This document shows positions 55,836 through 64,000 of a DNA stretch of 64,000 nt, in pieces. The stretch's first letter is position 1, and the number at the start of each line of letters is the position of its first letter. The notes beneath the pieces are model-generated. The model did no database searches. It had not been told where the DNA came from and saw nothing but the letters and a program-made list of their open reading frames with translations. A program made the position numbers and the translations under genes. The stretch comes from Lachnospiraceae bacterium EP-SM-12S-S03 (lineage in GTDB: Bacteria > Bacillota > Clostridia > Lachnospirales > Lachnospiraceae), in assembly GCA_020540725.1 (NCBI GenBank), contig JAJBSL010000001.1, forward strand, positions 124,001 through 188,000. Reading direction: 5' to 3'.

Positions 55836-56147
55836 TTAGTCAATCACTTCGCCTGTTGATTTTGCAAAACGTACTTTTTTGTCTCCATCCATTTTGAAAC
55901 CTACTCTTGTAGCAGTTCCTTTGTGAATGTACATTACGTTTGAAGCATCAATCGGGCCTTCCTGATGAACGATGCCACCATTCTGATTTGTCGCACTTGG
56001 TTTTGTGTGCTTTGTCAGCATGTTTACACCTTCAACTAAAACTGTGTTGTCTTTTCTATTTACAGCAATAACTTTGCCTTCTTTGTCTTTGTCTTTACCA
56101 GCGATAACTTTAACCATATCACCTTTTTTAATTTTCATAGTTGACAT
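55836..56147 (-). CDS. rplX: Ribosomal protein L24 (uL24)
   Basis: 103 residues with a KOW motif ([20 protein letters not shown]) and the L24 core ([16 protein letters not shown]). Initiates 50S assembly. Start after AAGGAGGTG. Confidence 0.98.
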   Translation of the reverse strand: MSTMKIKKGDMVKVIAGKDKDKEGKVIAVNRKDNTVLVEGVNMLTKHTKPSATNQNGGIVHQEGPIDASNVMYIHKGTATRVGFKMDGDKKVRFAKSTGEVID

Positions 56148-56159
56148 CTAGGCACCTCC

Positions 56160-56528
56160 TTACAGTACTTCCGGAGCAAGTGAAACGATTTTCATGAACT
56201 GCTTGTCACGAAGTTCTCTTGCTACTGGTCCAAAAATACGAGTTCCTCTTGGATTTTTGTCATCTTTAATAATTACTGCAGCATTCTCGTCGAATCTGAT
56301 GTAAGAACCGTCTTTACGGCGTGTCTTATTTACTGTACGAACTACAACTGCTTTCACTACATCACCTTTTTTTACAACGCCGCCTGGTGTTGCGTCTTTA
56401 ACAGAAGCAACGATCACATCACCAATAGCTGCATATCTTCTAGTAGAACCACCTAATACGCGAATGCAAAGTAATTCTTTTGCACCTGTATTATCTGCTA
56501 CTTTAAGTCTACTTTCTTGCTGTATCAT
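56160..56528 (-). CDS. rplN: Ribosomal protein L14 (uL14)
   Basis: 122 residues: [40 protein letters not shown], and [20 protein letters not shown]. Lies at the subunit interface. Start after AAGGAGGG. Confidence 0.98.
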   Translation of the reverse strand: MIQQESRLKVADNTGAKELLCIRVLGGSTRRYAAIGDVIVASVKDATPGGVVKKGDVVKAVVVRTVNKTRRKDGSYIRFDENAAVIIKDDKNPRGTRIFGPVARELRDKQFMKIVSLAPEVL

Positions 56529-56549
56529 GCAGGTAACCCTCCTTAAATA

Positions 56550-56804
56550 CTATTTTACTTTTTCCATAACTTCCACAAGTCTCCATCTCTTATCTTTAGA
56601 TAAAGGTCTTGTTTCCATAACTTTTACTTTATCGCCGATGTTGCATTCATTTGCTTCATCGTGAGCTTTCAATTTATATGTTCTCTTTACGATTTTGTTG
56701 TAAAGAGGATGTTTTACGTGGTCTTCAACTGCAACTACAATAGTCTTATCCATTTTGTTGCTTACTACTTTACCAACACGTGTTTTTCTTAAATTTCTTT
56801 CCAC
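56550..56804 (-). CDS. rpsQ: Ribosomal protein S17 (uS17)
   Basis: 84 residues, OB fold: [20 protein letters not shown] N-terminus ([11 protein letters not shown]) and [20 protein letters not shown]. Start is GTG at 56804 after AAAGGAG. Confidence 0.98.
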   Translation of the reverse strand: MERNLRKTRVGKVVSNKMDKTIVVAVEDHVKHPLYNKIVKRTYKLKAHDEANECNIGDKVKVMETRPLSKDKRWRLVEVMEKVK

Positions 56805-56841
56805 TGTTTTGCTCCTTTCTAATCAATAGATATTCTCAAGC

Positions 56842-57048
56842 TTATTCAGCTTTAGAAGCCTCAGTAATCACTGTCTGAATTCTAGCGATGTTTCTTCTTA
56901 CTTCTTTAATTCTGCTTGTGTTATCTAACTGATTTGTTGCGTTCTGGAATCTTAAGTTGAAAAGTTCCTTTTTAGCAGCTACTAATTCTTCGTTTAATTC
57001 TGCAACTGATTTTGCTTTTAAATCTTTTACAAATGTATTAATTTTCAC
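56842..57048 (-). CDS. rpmC: Ribosomal protein L29 (uL29)
   Basis: 68 residues, two helices: [43 protein letters not shown] at 57048 is favoured (AAGGCGGTG upstream); another GTG three codons earlier also fits. It overlaps the rplP end by 11 bp. Binds near the tunnel exit. Confidence 0.95.
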   Translation of the reverse strand: MKINTFVKDLKAKSVAELNEELVAAKKELFNLRFQNATNQLDNTSRIKEVRRNIARIQTVITEASKAE

Positions 57049-57475
57049 TGTTATCACCGCCTTCTAAATCTTCGCGTGAAACGATCTTACATTTACAAGG
57101 TAATTTGTGCATTGCAAGACGTAAAGCTTCACGTGCTGTTTCCTCAGGTACTCCGGCAAGCTCGAACATTACGCGTCCTGGTTTTACAACCGCTACCCAG
57201 TATTCGAGTGTTCCTTTACCAGAACCCATACGTGTTTCAGCTGGTTTTGTAGTTACTGGTTTATCCGGGAAAATTTTAATCCAAACTTTACCACCACGTT
57301 TGATGTAACGTGTCATAGCGATACGGGCAGCCTCAATCTGGTTTGAACGAATCCAGCATGGCTCTGTTGCTACAAGTCCGAATTCACCGTTTGTAATTTT
57401 ATTTCCGCGTAAAGCTTTTCCTTTCATGGAACCACGGAACTGTTTACGACGTTTTACTCTTTTTGGCATTAACAT
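57038..57475 (-). CDS. rplP: Ribosomal protein L16 (uL16)
   Basis: 145 residues: [59 protein letters not shown]. Positions A-site tRNA. Starts 2 bp after rpsC, with its ribosome site inside rpsC. Confidence 0.98.
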   Translation of the reverse strand: MLMPKRVKRRKQFRGSMKGKALRGNKITNGEFGLVATEPCWIRSNQIEAARIAMTRYIKRGGKVWIKIFPDKPVTTKPAETRMGSGKGTLEYWVAVVKPGRVMFELAGVPEETAREALRLAMHKLPCKCKIVSREDLEGGDNSEN

Positions 57476-57477
57476 AA

Positions 57478-58134
57478 TTATTTATCGCTCCCTTCCTTAG
57501 CTGCTTTAGTTGGAAGAACTTCGCCTTTATAGATCCACACTTTAACACCAACTTTTCCGTAAGTTGTGTCAGCCTCTGCGAATCCATAATCAATGTCAGC
57601 TCTAAGTGTCTGAAGTGGGATTGTTCCCTCGCTGTAGAACTCTGTACGAGCCATATCAGCTCCACCAAGACGTCCAGATACAGATGTCTTGATACCAAGT
57701 GCTCCTGATTTCATTGTTCTTGACATGCAAGATTTCATAGCACGTCTGAATGAAATACGGTTTTCTAACTGTAATGCAATATTTTCAGCTACTAACTGTG
57801 CATCTTTGTCAGGTCTCTTGATTTCTTTGATATCTACAACTAATTTCTTATCTGTAAATTTCTGAAGTTCTGCTTTTACCTTCTCAATTTCAGCTCCACC
57901 TTTACCGATTACAACACCTGGTTTTGCTGTATAGATAATGATCTTAACACGATCAGAAGCTCTTTCGATCTCAATTTTAGAAACTCCTGCGCTGTATAAT
58001 TTCTTTTTAAGAAATGTTCTGATTTTGTGGTCTTCTACTAAGTAGTCTGAGAAGTTCTCTTCAGCATACCATCTAGAGTCCCACTCTTTGATAACACCGA
58101 CTCTTAAGCCATGAGGATTAACTTTCTGTCCCAT
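57478..58134 (-). CDS. rpsC: Ribosomal protein S3 (uS3)
   Basis: 218 residues, N-terminal KH domain ([20 protein letters not shown]) and C-terminal domain ([20 protein letters not shown]). Part of the mRNA entry site and helicase. Start after AAGGAGGGC. Confidence 0.98.
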   Translation of the reverse strand: MGQKVNPHGLRVGVIKEWDSRWYAEENFSDYLVEDHKIRTFLKKKLYSAGVSKIEIERASDRVKIIIYTAKPGVVIGKGGAEIEKVKAELQKFTDKKLVVDIKEIKRPDKDAQLVAENIALQLENRISFRRAMKSCMSRTMKSGALGIKTSVSGRLGGADMARTEFYSEGTIPLQTLRADIDYGFAEADTTYGKVGVKVWIYKGEVLPTKAAKEGSDK

Positions 58135-58145
58135 TATTGCCCTCC

Positions 58146-58532
58146 TTATCTTTCATTAAGCACAAGTGTGATGTGGCTCATTCTCTTTTCGATTCTGTAA
58201 GCTCTGCCCTGTGCTCTCGGTTTGATTCTCTTCATAGTTGGTCCTTTATTTGCGTAACATTCTTCAATATAAAGGTTCTCAACATTCATTCCGTTGTTAT
58301 TTTCAGCGTTTGCGATTGCTGATTCTAATAATTTCTTTATTAAGCTTGAAGCATATCTTGGATTGTAAGTTAAAATACCAAGTGCTGTCTGTACATCCTT
58401 ACCTCTGATGGCATCTAATACGAAACATGCTTTCTGAACAGAAACTCTAGCGTAAGATAATTTAGCTGATGGTCTTGTGTCCTTGTTTGCATTTCTCTCT
58501 CTTTTGATTTGGGATCTATGTCCTTTTGCCAT
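58146..58532 (-). CDS. rplV: Ribosomal protein L22 (uL22)
   Basis: 128 residues: [20 protein letters not shown], and the tunnel-lining hairpin [20 protein letters not shown]. Basic N-terminal extension. Start after GGAGGGTT. Confidence 0.98.
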   Translation of the reverse strand: MAKGHRSQIKRERNANKDTRPSAKLSYARVSVQKACFVLDAIRGKDVQTALGILTYNPRYASSLIKKLLESAIANAENNNGMNVENLYIEECYANKGPTMKRIKPRAQGRAYRIEKRMSHITLVLNER

Positions 58533-58562
58533 GGATGAACCCTCCTTTCAAATTGCGATTAA

Positions 58563-58844
58563 TTAACGAACTCTTGATTTCTTCTCGTCTTTTCCGTGTC
58601 CTCTGTATGTTCTTGTTGCAACAAACTCTCCGAGTTTATGTCCAACCATATCTTCTGTAACATATACAGGCACATGTTTTCTTCCGTCATGGACAGCAAT
58701 TGTGTGTCCAACGAACTGTGGGAAGATTGTAGAACGACGTGACCAAGTTTTTATAACTGATTTATCACCTGCAGCGTTCATAGCTTCTACTTTTTTCAGT
58801 AAGCTTTCATCTGCAAATGGTCCTTTTTTAAGTGAGCGAGCCAT
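58563..58844 (-). CDS. rpsS: Ribosomal protein S19 (uS19)
   Basis: 93 residues: [60 protein letters not shown]. 30S head. Start after AAGGAGG. Confidence 0.98.
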   Translation of the reverse strand: MARSLKKGPFADESLLKKVEAMNAAGDKSVIKTWSRRSTIFPQFVGHTIAVHDGRKHVPVYVTEDMVGHKLGEFVATRTYRGHGKDEKKSRVR

Positions 58845-58869
58845 AGGTTCTAACCTCCTTGTAAACTAT

Positions 58870-59712
58870 TTATTTGATACCTTTACCATCTCTTCTTCTA
58901 ACGATTAACTTGTTAGACTGTTTGTTTTTCTTTCTAGTCTTAAGACCAAGTGCCGGTTTGCCCCAAGGTGTGCTTGGACCTGGACGACCGATTCCTGTCT
59001 TACCTTCACCACCACCGTGTGGATGGTCATTCGGGTTCATAACAGAACCACGAACTGTAGGTCTGAATCCCATGTGACGTTTACGTCCTGCTTTACCAAT
59101 GTTGATCAGGCTGTGGTCTCCGTTTCCAACAACACCGATAGATGCTCTACAGATGATCGGAACCATTCTCATTTCTCCTGAAGGAAGACGAAGTGTTGCG
59201 TATTTTCCTTCTTTCGCCATAAGCTGTGCGCTGTTTCCTGCTGAACGAACTAACTGTCCACCTTTTCCTGGATATAACTCGATGTTGTGAATCTGTGTAC
59301 CTACTGGAATTTCAGAAAGTGGTAAGCAGTTTCCTACTCTTACTTCTGCTTCCGGTCCATTCATAACTTTCATTCCATCTGTTAATCCTTCCGGTGCAAG
59401 GATGTAAGCTTTCTCACCGTCTGCATAGCAGATAAGTGCGATATTAGCTGTTCTGTTCGGATCGTATTCGATTCCGATTACTGTTGCCGGAATACCGTCT
59501 TTCTTTCTCTTGAAGTCGATAATTCTATATTTTCTCTTGGCTCCGCCTCCGCGGTGTCTAACTGTGATTTTACCCTGATTGTTACGACCAGCTGTTCTGC
59601 TTGTAGAAACTACTAAGGATTTCTCCGGTGTAGTCTTTGTGATTTCTGAGAAATCAGAGCCAGTCATCTGTCTTCTTGAAGGTGTATATGGGTTATATGT
59701 TTTGATTCCCAT
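58870..59712 (-). CDS. rplB: Ribosomal protein L2 (uL2)
   Basis: 280 residues: [40 protein letters not shown], and the catalytic-centre loop [20 protein letters not shown]. The ATG at 59712 follows AAAGGAG; the open frame upstream is not coding. Confidence 0.98.
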   Translation of the reverse strand: MGIKTYNPYTPSRRQMTGSDFSEITKTTPEKSLVVSTSRTAGRNNQGKITVRHRGGGAKRKYRIIDFKRKKDGIPATVIGIEYDPNRTANIALICYADGEKAYILAPEGLTDGMKVMNGPEAEVRVGNCLPLSEIPVGTQIHNIELYPGKGGQLVRSAGNSAQLMAKEGKYATLRLPSGEMRMVPIICRASIGVVGNGDHSLINIGKAGRKRHMGFRPTVRGSVMNPNDHPHGGGEGKTGIGRPGPSTPWGKPALGLKTRKKNKQSNKLIVRRRDGKGIK

Positions 59713-59776
59713 TACTTTATCTCCTTTCGTTGCTCTAATTATAGTTTCACGGATTTGCACCGTATATTGTCAGATT

Positions 59777-60076
59777 TTACAGTCCTTCGAAAATTTCGAT
59801 ATCAGCTGAGTCAGCTGTTAACTGTACGATTGCTTTCTTTGTTTTAGCAGTTTTACCAAATGTCATTCCACGTCTCTTTGTCTTACCATCGAGATTCATT
59901 GTGTGAACACTTGCAACCTTTGTTCCTGCGAACATTTTCTCTACTGCTTCTTTTACCTGATTTTTAGTTGCTTCTGTGTGAACTAAGAATGTGTATTTCT
60001 TTTCACCCATGAGCTCCATGCTCTTCTCTGTAACTACAGGTTTCAGGATTACGTCATAGTATTTAATGTCTGCCAT
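59777..60076 (-). CDS. rplW: Ribosomal protein L23 (uL23)
   Basis: 99 residues: [40 protein letters not shown]. Docking site for trigger factor and SRP at the tunnel exit. ATG overlaps the rplD stop by 1 bp (TAATG). Confidence 0.98.
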   Translation of the reverse strand: MADIKYYDVILKPVVTEKSMELMGEKKYTFLVHTEATKNQVKEAVEKMFAGTKVASVHTMNLDGKTKRRGMTFGKTAKTKKAIVQLTADSADIEIFEGL

Positions 60077-60696
60077 TATGCGTACACCTCCTCGATTGTT
60101 GCAACACAAGCTTTTGTTGTAACTACTGTGTTGTATTTTAAGATGTCGTATACGTTGATTGTGTTTGTCTTAGCAGTTTTAACATCAGCGATGTTTCTTG
60201 CAGATAACTCTGCGTTTCTGCTGTCATCCCCTAATACTACTAATGCTTTTGATACATTTAAGTTATTTAACATGTTCTGGAAGTTCTTTGTTTTGATTTC
60301 ACCAAAGTTCATATCTTCAAGAACGATGAATTTATTTTCTAATACTCTTGATGTAAGAGCTGATTTAAGAGCTGCTCTCTTCTCTTTTTTATTTAATTTG
60401 AAAGAGTAGTCTCTTGGTGTTGGAGCAAATACAACTCCGCCGCCTGTCCACTGTGGAGCTCTTGTAGAACCCTGTCTTGCATGACCTGTTCCTTTCTGTC
60501 TCCATGGTTTTCTTCCACCGCCGGAAACTTCTGAACGAGTTTTTGCTTTCTGTGTTCCCTGACGTTTATTTGCAAGCTGGTTAACAACTGCCATGTGTAA
60601 TAAGTGCTCGTTAACTTCTACACCGAATACAGCATCGTTTAATTCGATTGTACCAACTTCTTTACCTTCGATATTATAAACAGATACGTTTGCCAT
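60076..60696 (-). CDS. rplD: Ribosomal protein L4 (uL4)
   Basis: 206 residues: [40 protein letters not shown] (tunnel loop), and [19 protein letters not shown] end. In E. coli L4 also represses the S10 operon through its leader; the long leader here makes similar control possible. Confidence 0.98.
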   Translation of the reverse strand: MANVSVYNIEGKEVGTIELNDAVFGVEVNEHLLHMAVVNQLANKRQGTQKAKTRSEVSGGGRKPWRQKGTGHARQGSTRAPQWTGGGVVFAPTPRDYSFKLNKKEKRAALKSALTSRVLENKFIVLEDMNFGEIKTKNFQNMLNNLNVSKALVVLGDDSRNAELSARNIADVKTAKTNTINVYDILKYNTVVTTKACVATIEEVYA

Positions 60697-60724
60697 TTGT
60701 GTGTTCCTCCTTTCCTATTAAAGA

Positions 60725-61405
60725 CTAGATTGCTTTTACGCTTTCTTTAATTGTTACTAAAGATTTCTTAGGTCCTGGAACTGATCCTTTTACTAAGATT
60801 AAGTTGTTTTCAGCATCTACTCTTACTACCTCAAGATTCTGAATTGTAATTCTCTTGTGTCCCATGTGTCCTGGCATCTTTTTACCTTTGAATACTTTAC
60901 TTGGATCAGATGCTGCACCGTTGGAACCTGCATGACGATGGAATTTAGAACCGTGAGTCATAGGTCCTCTGTGCTGGTTATGTCTCTTAATCGCACCCTG
61001 GAAACCTTTACCTTTTGAAATTGCTGTAGCGTCTACTTTATCACCTGCAGCGAAGATGTCAGCTTTGATTTCCTGAGCCAATGTGTACTCGTCAGCATTG
61101 TCGAATTTGAATTCTCTTACGAATCTTTTTCCTGAAACACCGGCTTTGTCAAAGTGTCCTTTTTCTGCCTTAGTTACACCGTGTCTGTGCACGATTTCTT
61201 TCTTACCGTTTTTGTCCACGTTTACGATTTTGTCTTTCTTGTCAACAAAACCAACCTGAACTGCGCTGTAACCGTCATTCTCTACTGTTTTAATCTGTGT
61301 TACTACACAAGGTCCAGCCTGAAGTACAGTTACCGGAGTCAAAGCTCCGTCTTCGTTGAAAATCTGTGTCATTCCAACTTTTGTAGCCAAAATAGCTTTC
61401 TTCAT
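60725..61405 (-). CDS. rplC: Ribosomal protein L3 (uL3)
   Basis: 226 residues: [20 protein letters not shown], and the core [40 protein letters not shown]. The ATG at 61405 follows CAGGAGGTAAT; an in-frame extension upstream is not supported. Confidence 0.98.
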   Translation of the reverse strand: MKKAILATKVGMTQIFNEDGALTPVTVLQAGPCVVTQIKTVENDGYSAVQVGFVDKKDKIVNVDKNGKKEIVHRHGVTKAEKGHFDKAGVSGKRFVREFKFDNADEYTLAQEIKADIFAAGDKVDATAISKGKGFQGAIKRHNQHRGPMTHGSKFHRHAGSNGAASDPSKVFKGKKMPGHMGHKRITIQNLEVVRVDAENNLILVKGSVPGPKKSLVTIKESVKAI

Positions 61406-61478
61406 TATAATTACCTCCTGTGATTTACAGCGGAACACCGAAGTGTTCATCCTAAATATAGGATTGTTACTGTCTTAC

Positions 61479-61796
61479 TTATTTGTTTTTCATTTTGATA
61501 TCGATATATACACCAGCCGGCATTTCTAATCTAGATAATGCATCAACAGTCTTCTGTGTTGGTGTTAAGATATCAATCAGTCTCTTATGAGTTCTCTGTT
61601 CGAACTGCTCTCTGGAATCTTTGTATTTGTGAACCGCTCTTAAGATTGTTACTACTTCTTTCTTTGTCGGAAGTGGTACCGGTCCGCTCACCTGTGATCC
61701 ATTCTTCTTTACAGTTTCGATAATTTTCTTAGCAGATGCATCAACTAACTGATGATCATAAGCTTTCAATGTGATTCTCATTACTTGACTTGCCAT
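61479..61796 (-). CDS. rpsJ: Ribosomal protein S10 (uS10)
   Basis: 105 residues: [60 protein letters not shown]. Also NusE, a transcription antitermination factor. First gene of the long operon; start after AAAGGAGGCG. Confidence 0.98.
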   Translation of the reverse strand: MASQVMRITLKAYDHQLVDASAKKIIETVKKNGSQVSGPVPLPTKKEVVTILRAVHKYKDSREQFEQRTHKRLIDILTPTQKTVDALSRLEMPAGVYIDIKMKNK

Positions 61797-62020
61797 AAAA
61801 AAAGTCGCCTCCTTTTCGTACTATTTACTTCAGTACGACAAGCGGTGACTGTACACTCTCCCGTGTGTGTCGTGAGTTACTCACACGTTGTTACCACATT
61901 TCAGTGGCCGTTATAGTTTCGTACAGTGACTTGTCGCCAGTTTCCTAACTTGACATTCGCTCCGCGGAAAACCTGCTATTATAAGCAGCAACCTCTCGTT
62001 TCATTGCTATCATGTCACAG
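61797..62020 (-). ncRNA. Structured 5' leader of the S10 operon
   Basis: About 225 nt between the promoter and rpsJ. An outer stem pairs GACAAG...CTGTAC (61921-61935) with GTACAG...CTTGTC (61837-61854). Inside are hairpins CCAC-TGAAAT-GTGG and a GTGTGAG / CTCAC(G)ACAC region, giving a three-way-junction-like fold. A further hairpin, CTGCT / AGCAG, lies near the 5' end. Ribosomal-protein control is inferred from position; I cannot match it to a named RNA family. Confidence 0.5.
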
Positions 62021-62027
62021 CTCTCTT

Positions 62028-62056
62028 AGTATACTAGATGTTTCTATACTTTTCAA
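62028..62056 (-). promoter_or_regulatory. Promoter of the S10-spc-alpha operon
   Basis: Minus strand TTGAAA (62051-62056), 17 nt, TATACT (62028-62033). The region from here to the lipoprotein stop at 62261 holds no gene; another minus-strand TATAAT near 62180 lacks a good -35. Confidence 0.8.
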
Positions 62057-62260
62057 GTACTTTTCTGTTTTTTTTGTATTTTTTTAAGTACAATTTTCTC
62101 ATTTACTTCATGGGGAAAAATAGGCATTTTTATCGTCATGCTTATATGTAAAAGAAAGCTTCCTATTCCTTTTCCTTCTATATTATAAGAGTATGCGCCA
62201 TATAAAAATCCATTCGGCTACAGCTCTGCATATTTATCTTATACACTTTTATTGAAGGTA

Positions 62261-62800
62261 TTATTCCCATGTTATACTATTAATTTCATATACAGTTACT
62301 ACGTCATTTTCATCTCGCTTCACAACCATCTGCATTGTGTACTTTTTCTCAAAAGCTTCTCCATTGGCCGTTCCCTTTACCGTCGTCTCACAATCAACAA
62401 CCCCAACTTCTTTCTTTTGATATTCTGCCTTTTTGGTATTGCTTATTTTAGTTGTTGTTTCTTCCACTACGATGCCACCATTTTTATAGAAAGCATCTCT
62501 ATCTTTCTCTAATTTTTCTCTTTGCTCTTGATTTACAACGCTTTGATAAAGTATCTTATCAGACAATTCTTTATCATCAGTATTACTATTCACAGCAAGG
62601 AAACCCTTCACCCAATTATTTATACCATTTTCGATCACTTTAGAATCATCATCAGAAAGGGGAGTATCCTTTATTGTCAACTGCTCATAAATAGTCAATG
62701 GTTTAGCTTGTTTTTTTTCTTTTTTCTCTTCTTTTCCGCATCCAACCATCAACGTTCCTATTAAACATATCATCAGTATGAAACTAATGTATCTTTTCAT
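62261..62800 (-). CDS. Small lipoprotein, unknown function
   Basis: 179 residues. The lipoprotein signal peptide ends LMVGC (Cys21) and is followed by a Lys/Glu-rich linker. The mature part has GINNWVKGFLAVNSNTDDKE and a beta-rich C-terminus (YTMQMVVKRDENDVVTVYEI) and looks like a small NTF2/DUF4878-like fold, though I cannot name the family. It is anchored outside the membrane. The start follows AGGAGAGAAG. It lies between the surface-protein terminator and the S10 promoter. Confidence 0.85.
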   Translation of the reverse strand: MKRYISFILMICLIGTLMVGCGKEEKKEKKQAKPLTIYEQLTIKDTPLSDDDSKVIENGINNWVKGFLAVNSNTDDKELSDKILYQSVVNQEQREKLEKDRDAFYKNGGIVVEETTTKISNTKKAEYQKKEVGVVDCETTVKGTANGEAFEKKYTMQMVVKRDENDVVTVYEINSITWE

Positions 62801-62860
62801 CTTCTCTCCTGTCCTTTCGCTTACCCTTTTTCACTAAATCTTTTTATAAGTATTTCAAAA

Positions 62861-62898
62861 AAATATTGCCAAAAACGCTATGCATTTTTGGCAATATT
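62861..62898 (-). terminator. Intrinsic terminator of the surface-protein gene
   Basis: Stem AATATTGCCAAAAA / TTTTTGGCAATATT with TTTTTTT on the minus strand, about 40 bp after the stop. Confidence 0.92.
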
Positions 62899-62938
62899 CC
62901 TATTTCCTATAGCGAAGAATCTTCTCTAATCTTTTCGA

Positions 62939-64000
62939 TTATTTGAATTTCTTTACTAATAATGCAAGAATTGCTGCAAGGCTTACTCCAGCTGGCAATG
63001 CTGCTGCCATTGGGTTTGCCTCATCAGATGTCTTAGGAGCTTTTTTCTTGTCGTCCTTCTTAGACTCTTCTTTCTGATTGTCATCTTTGTTAGGAGTCTC
63101 TGGTTTTTCTACTGGTGTAGATGGTTCCAATGGAGTCAATGGAATTTCTGGATTCTCTGGATCTACCGGAGCTTCTGTCTCTTTCTCAACAGCTACATAC
63201 ACATATCCGTCTCTGATCTTAAGATCTGTGTTCTTAAGAACATATCCTGCTGGTAAGAATCTTACAACAGTAGCTTTCTCTAATTCTGATCTGTCAGAAG
63301 AAATCTGAACTGGCACTTCTGCTACCTGTTTTTCTTCTGTTTCATCATAGTAGTTGATTTTTACTGTCTGTGTCTCTTCAATTGGAGATACTGATACATA
63401 TACATATCCGTCTCTGATTGCACAATCAGATCCATTTTCTCCGCTAAGTCCGTATCCTGCTGGCATATATCTTGCAATAGTTGCCATATCTACTGCAGAA
63501 TCTGAGATAGATACTTCAACTGGTACTTCTGCTACCTGTTTCTTTGCAGCTTCATCGTAGTAGTTGATTTTTACTGTCTGTGTCTTTTCTACCGGAGATA
63601 CTGATACATATACATATCCATCTCTGATTACACAGTCTGAAGCATTACTTGCACTGAAACCATATCCTTCCGGCATATATCTTGCAAGAATTGCTTTATT
63701 TACCATTGTTTCTTCAGCAGAAACCTCTACTGCTACTTCTGCAGCCTGTTTTTTAGCTGCTTCATCATAGTAATTAATTTTTACTGTCTGTGTCTCTTCT
63801 AATTTGTTAACAAGAATCTCTGCTGATGCTGAGCCTCCTGCTGCTACAACAAACTCAGGATAAGCTACTGCTAACTGATAACCTTCCGGGATATTGAAGT
63901 CAACATCTGCTTTAAACACATAGTCTCCATTATCATTCTGACGTCCACCTGTTAATGTTTCGCTATCAACAACTTCCTGTGTTGCCTGATCTCTGTAAAC
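62939..64000 (-). CDS. Repeat-containing sortase-anchored surface protein, 5' truncated
   Basis: At least 353 residues; the frame is open at the right edge. Three tandem repeats of about 70 residues (exact 210-bp period, at 63361, 63571 and 63781) each carry TQTVKINYYDE, a RYMPxGY-type segment and IRDGYVYV. A more divergent fourth copy precedes them. A Pro/Glu/Lys linker leads to APKTSDEANP, a hydrophobic helix (LPAGVSLAAILALLV) and KKFK: a sorting signal of the PKTGD type with Ser in place of Gly. Probably a wall-anchored adhesin or mucin/glycan-contact protein; ligand unknown. It is followed by its own terminator. Confidence 0.85.
   Translation of the reverse strand, partial: VYRDQATQEVVDSETLTGGRQNDNGDYVFKADVDFNIPEGYQLAVAYPEFVVAAGGSASAEILVNKLEETQTVKINYYDEAAKKQAAEVAVEVSAEETMVNKAILARYMPEGYGFSASNASDCVIRDGYVYVSVSPVEKTQTVKINYYDEAAKKQVAEVPVEVSISDSAVDMATIARYMPAGYGLSGENGSDCAIRDGYVYVSVSPIEETQTVKINYYDETEEKQVAEVPVQISSDRSELEKATVVRFLPAGYVLKNTDLKIRDGYVYVAVEKETEAPVDPENPEIPLTPLEPSTPVEKPETPNKDDNQKEESKKDDKKKAPKTSDEANPMAAALPAGVSLAAILALLVKKFK

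Noticed and set aside
62160..62200. Second S10 promoter at the minus-strand TATAAT
   Set aside because: No acceptable -35 at 16-18 nt; the TTGAAA-17-TATACT promoter closer to rpsJ is far better.
63361..63990. CRISPR-like spacing of repeats
   Set aside because: The 210-bp period is an in-frame protein repeat with no short repeat-spacer pattern.

Overview
The window comes from a low-to-mid GC Firmicute, most likely a gut Lachnospiraceae (Dorea/Mediterraneibacter/Blautia-like). Pointers are the complete S10-spc-alpha ribosomal operon with a KOW-domain gene between map and infA, an enlarged ribosomal protein L17, an SfsA-MutY fusion, HPr kinase beside a ROK glucokinase, sortase-type (KTGD / PKTSD) surface proteins, and consensus sigma-A promoters with strong AGGAGG ribosome sites. 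There are no rRNA or tRNA genes, CRISPR arrays, insertion sequences or prophage genes. Apart from one decayed gene, every gene looks intact. The first and last genes are cut by the window edges.

Layout. 1-1.9 kb: the end of a class A penicillin-binding protein with an Asn/Gly-rich tail. 1.9-5.7 kb (minus): uvrC-hprK-glcK. 5.8-6.2 kb: remains of an alpha-galactosidase gene. 6.4-8.4 kb: ftsH, divergent from a DUF1846 gene. 10.3-13.1 kb: a large cell-wall-anchored metallophosphoesterase/lectin protein. 13.2-18.7 kb: a YibE/F membrane protein and a heterodimeric ABC exporter. 18.8-19.7 kb: a lipid kinase. 19.7-29.5 kb: a complete kdp high-affinity potassium uptake locus. It includes two tiny membrane ORFs and a sensor divided over two proteins with duplicated middle modules. 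29.7-30.7 kb: a PAP2 phosphatase and a 78-residue orphan. 30.8-33.3 kb: zinc-ribbon membrane protein, ArsC/Spx-like protein and SfsA-MutY fusion. 33.4-35.6 kb: a polar amino acid ABC importer. 35.8-37.5 kb: uppP and a Cof-type HAD phosphatase. 37.6-38.8 kb: a secreted coiled-coil cell wall hydrolase. 38.9-43.6 kb: two tandem YhgE/Pip membrane proteins. 43.7-45.1 kb: a MATE exporter behind a possible attenuator.

45.2-62.1 kb is one long minus-strand translation operon: rpsJ-rplCDWB-rpsS-rplV-rpsC-rplP-rpmC-rpsQ-rplNXE-rpsN-rpsH-rplFR-rpsE-rpmD-rplO-secY-adk-map-KOW-infA-rpmJ-rpsMKD-rpoA-rplQ. It has a consensus promoter near 62.04 kb, a roughly 225-nt structured leader, and a terminator near 45.24 kb. 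Several spacers are unusually long, structured and similar to one another. The right edge (62.3-64 kb) holds a small lipoprotein gene and the 3' part of a repeat-containing sortase-anchored surface protein.

Functionally, much of the non-ribosomal sequence concerns the envelope (PBP, UppP, SleB-like hydrolase, YhgE proteins, surface proteins, ABC and MATE exporters) and ion homeostasis (Kdp). The most unusual items are the divided KdpD sensor with its small membrane ORFs and helically phased promoter repeats, the homologous 105-108 bp spacer elements that include the TAG stop codons of ribosomal genes, and several structured leaders.
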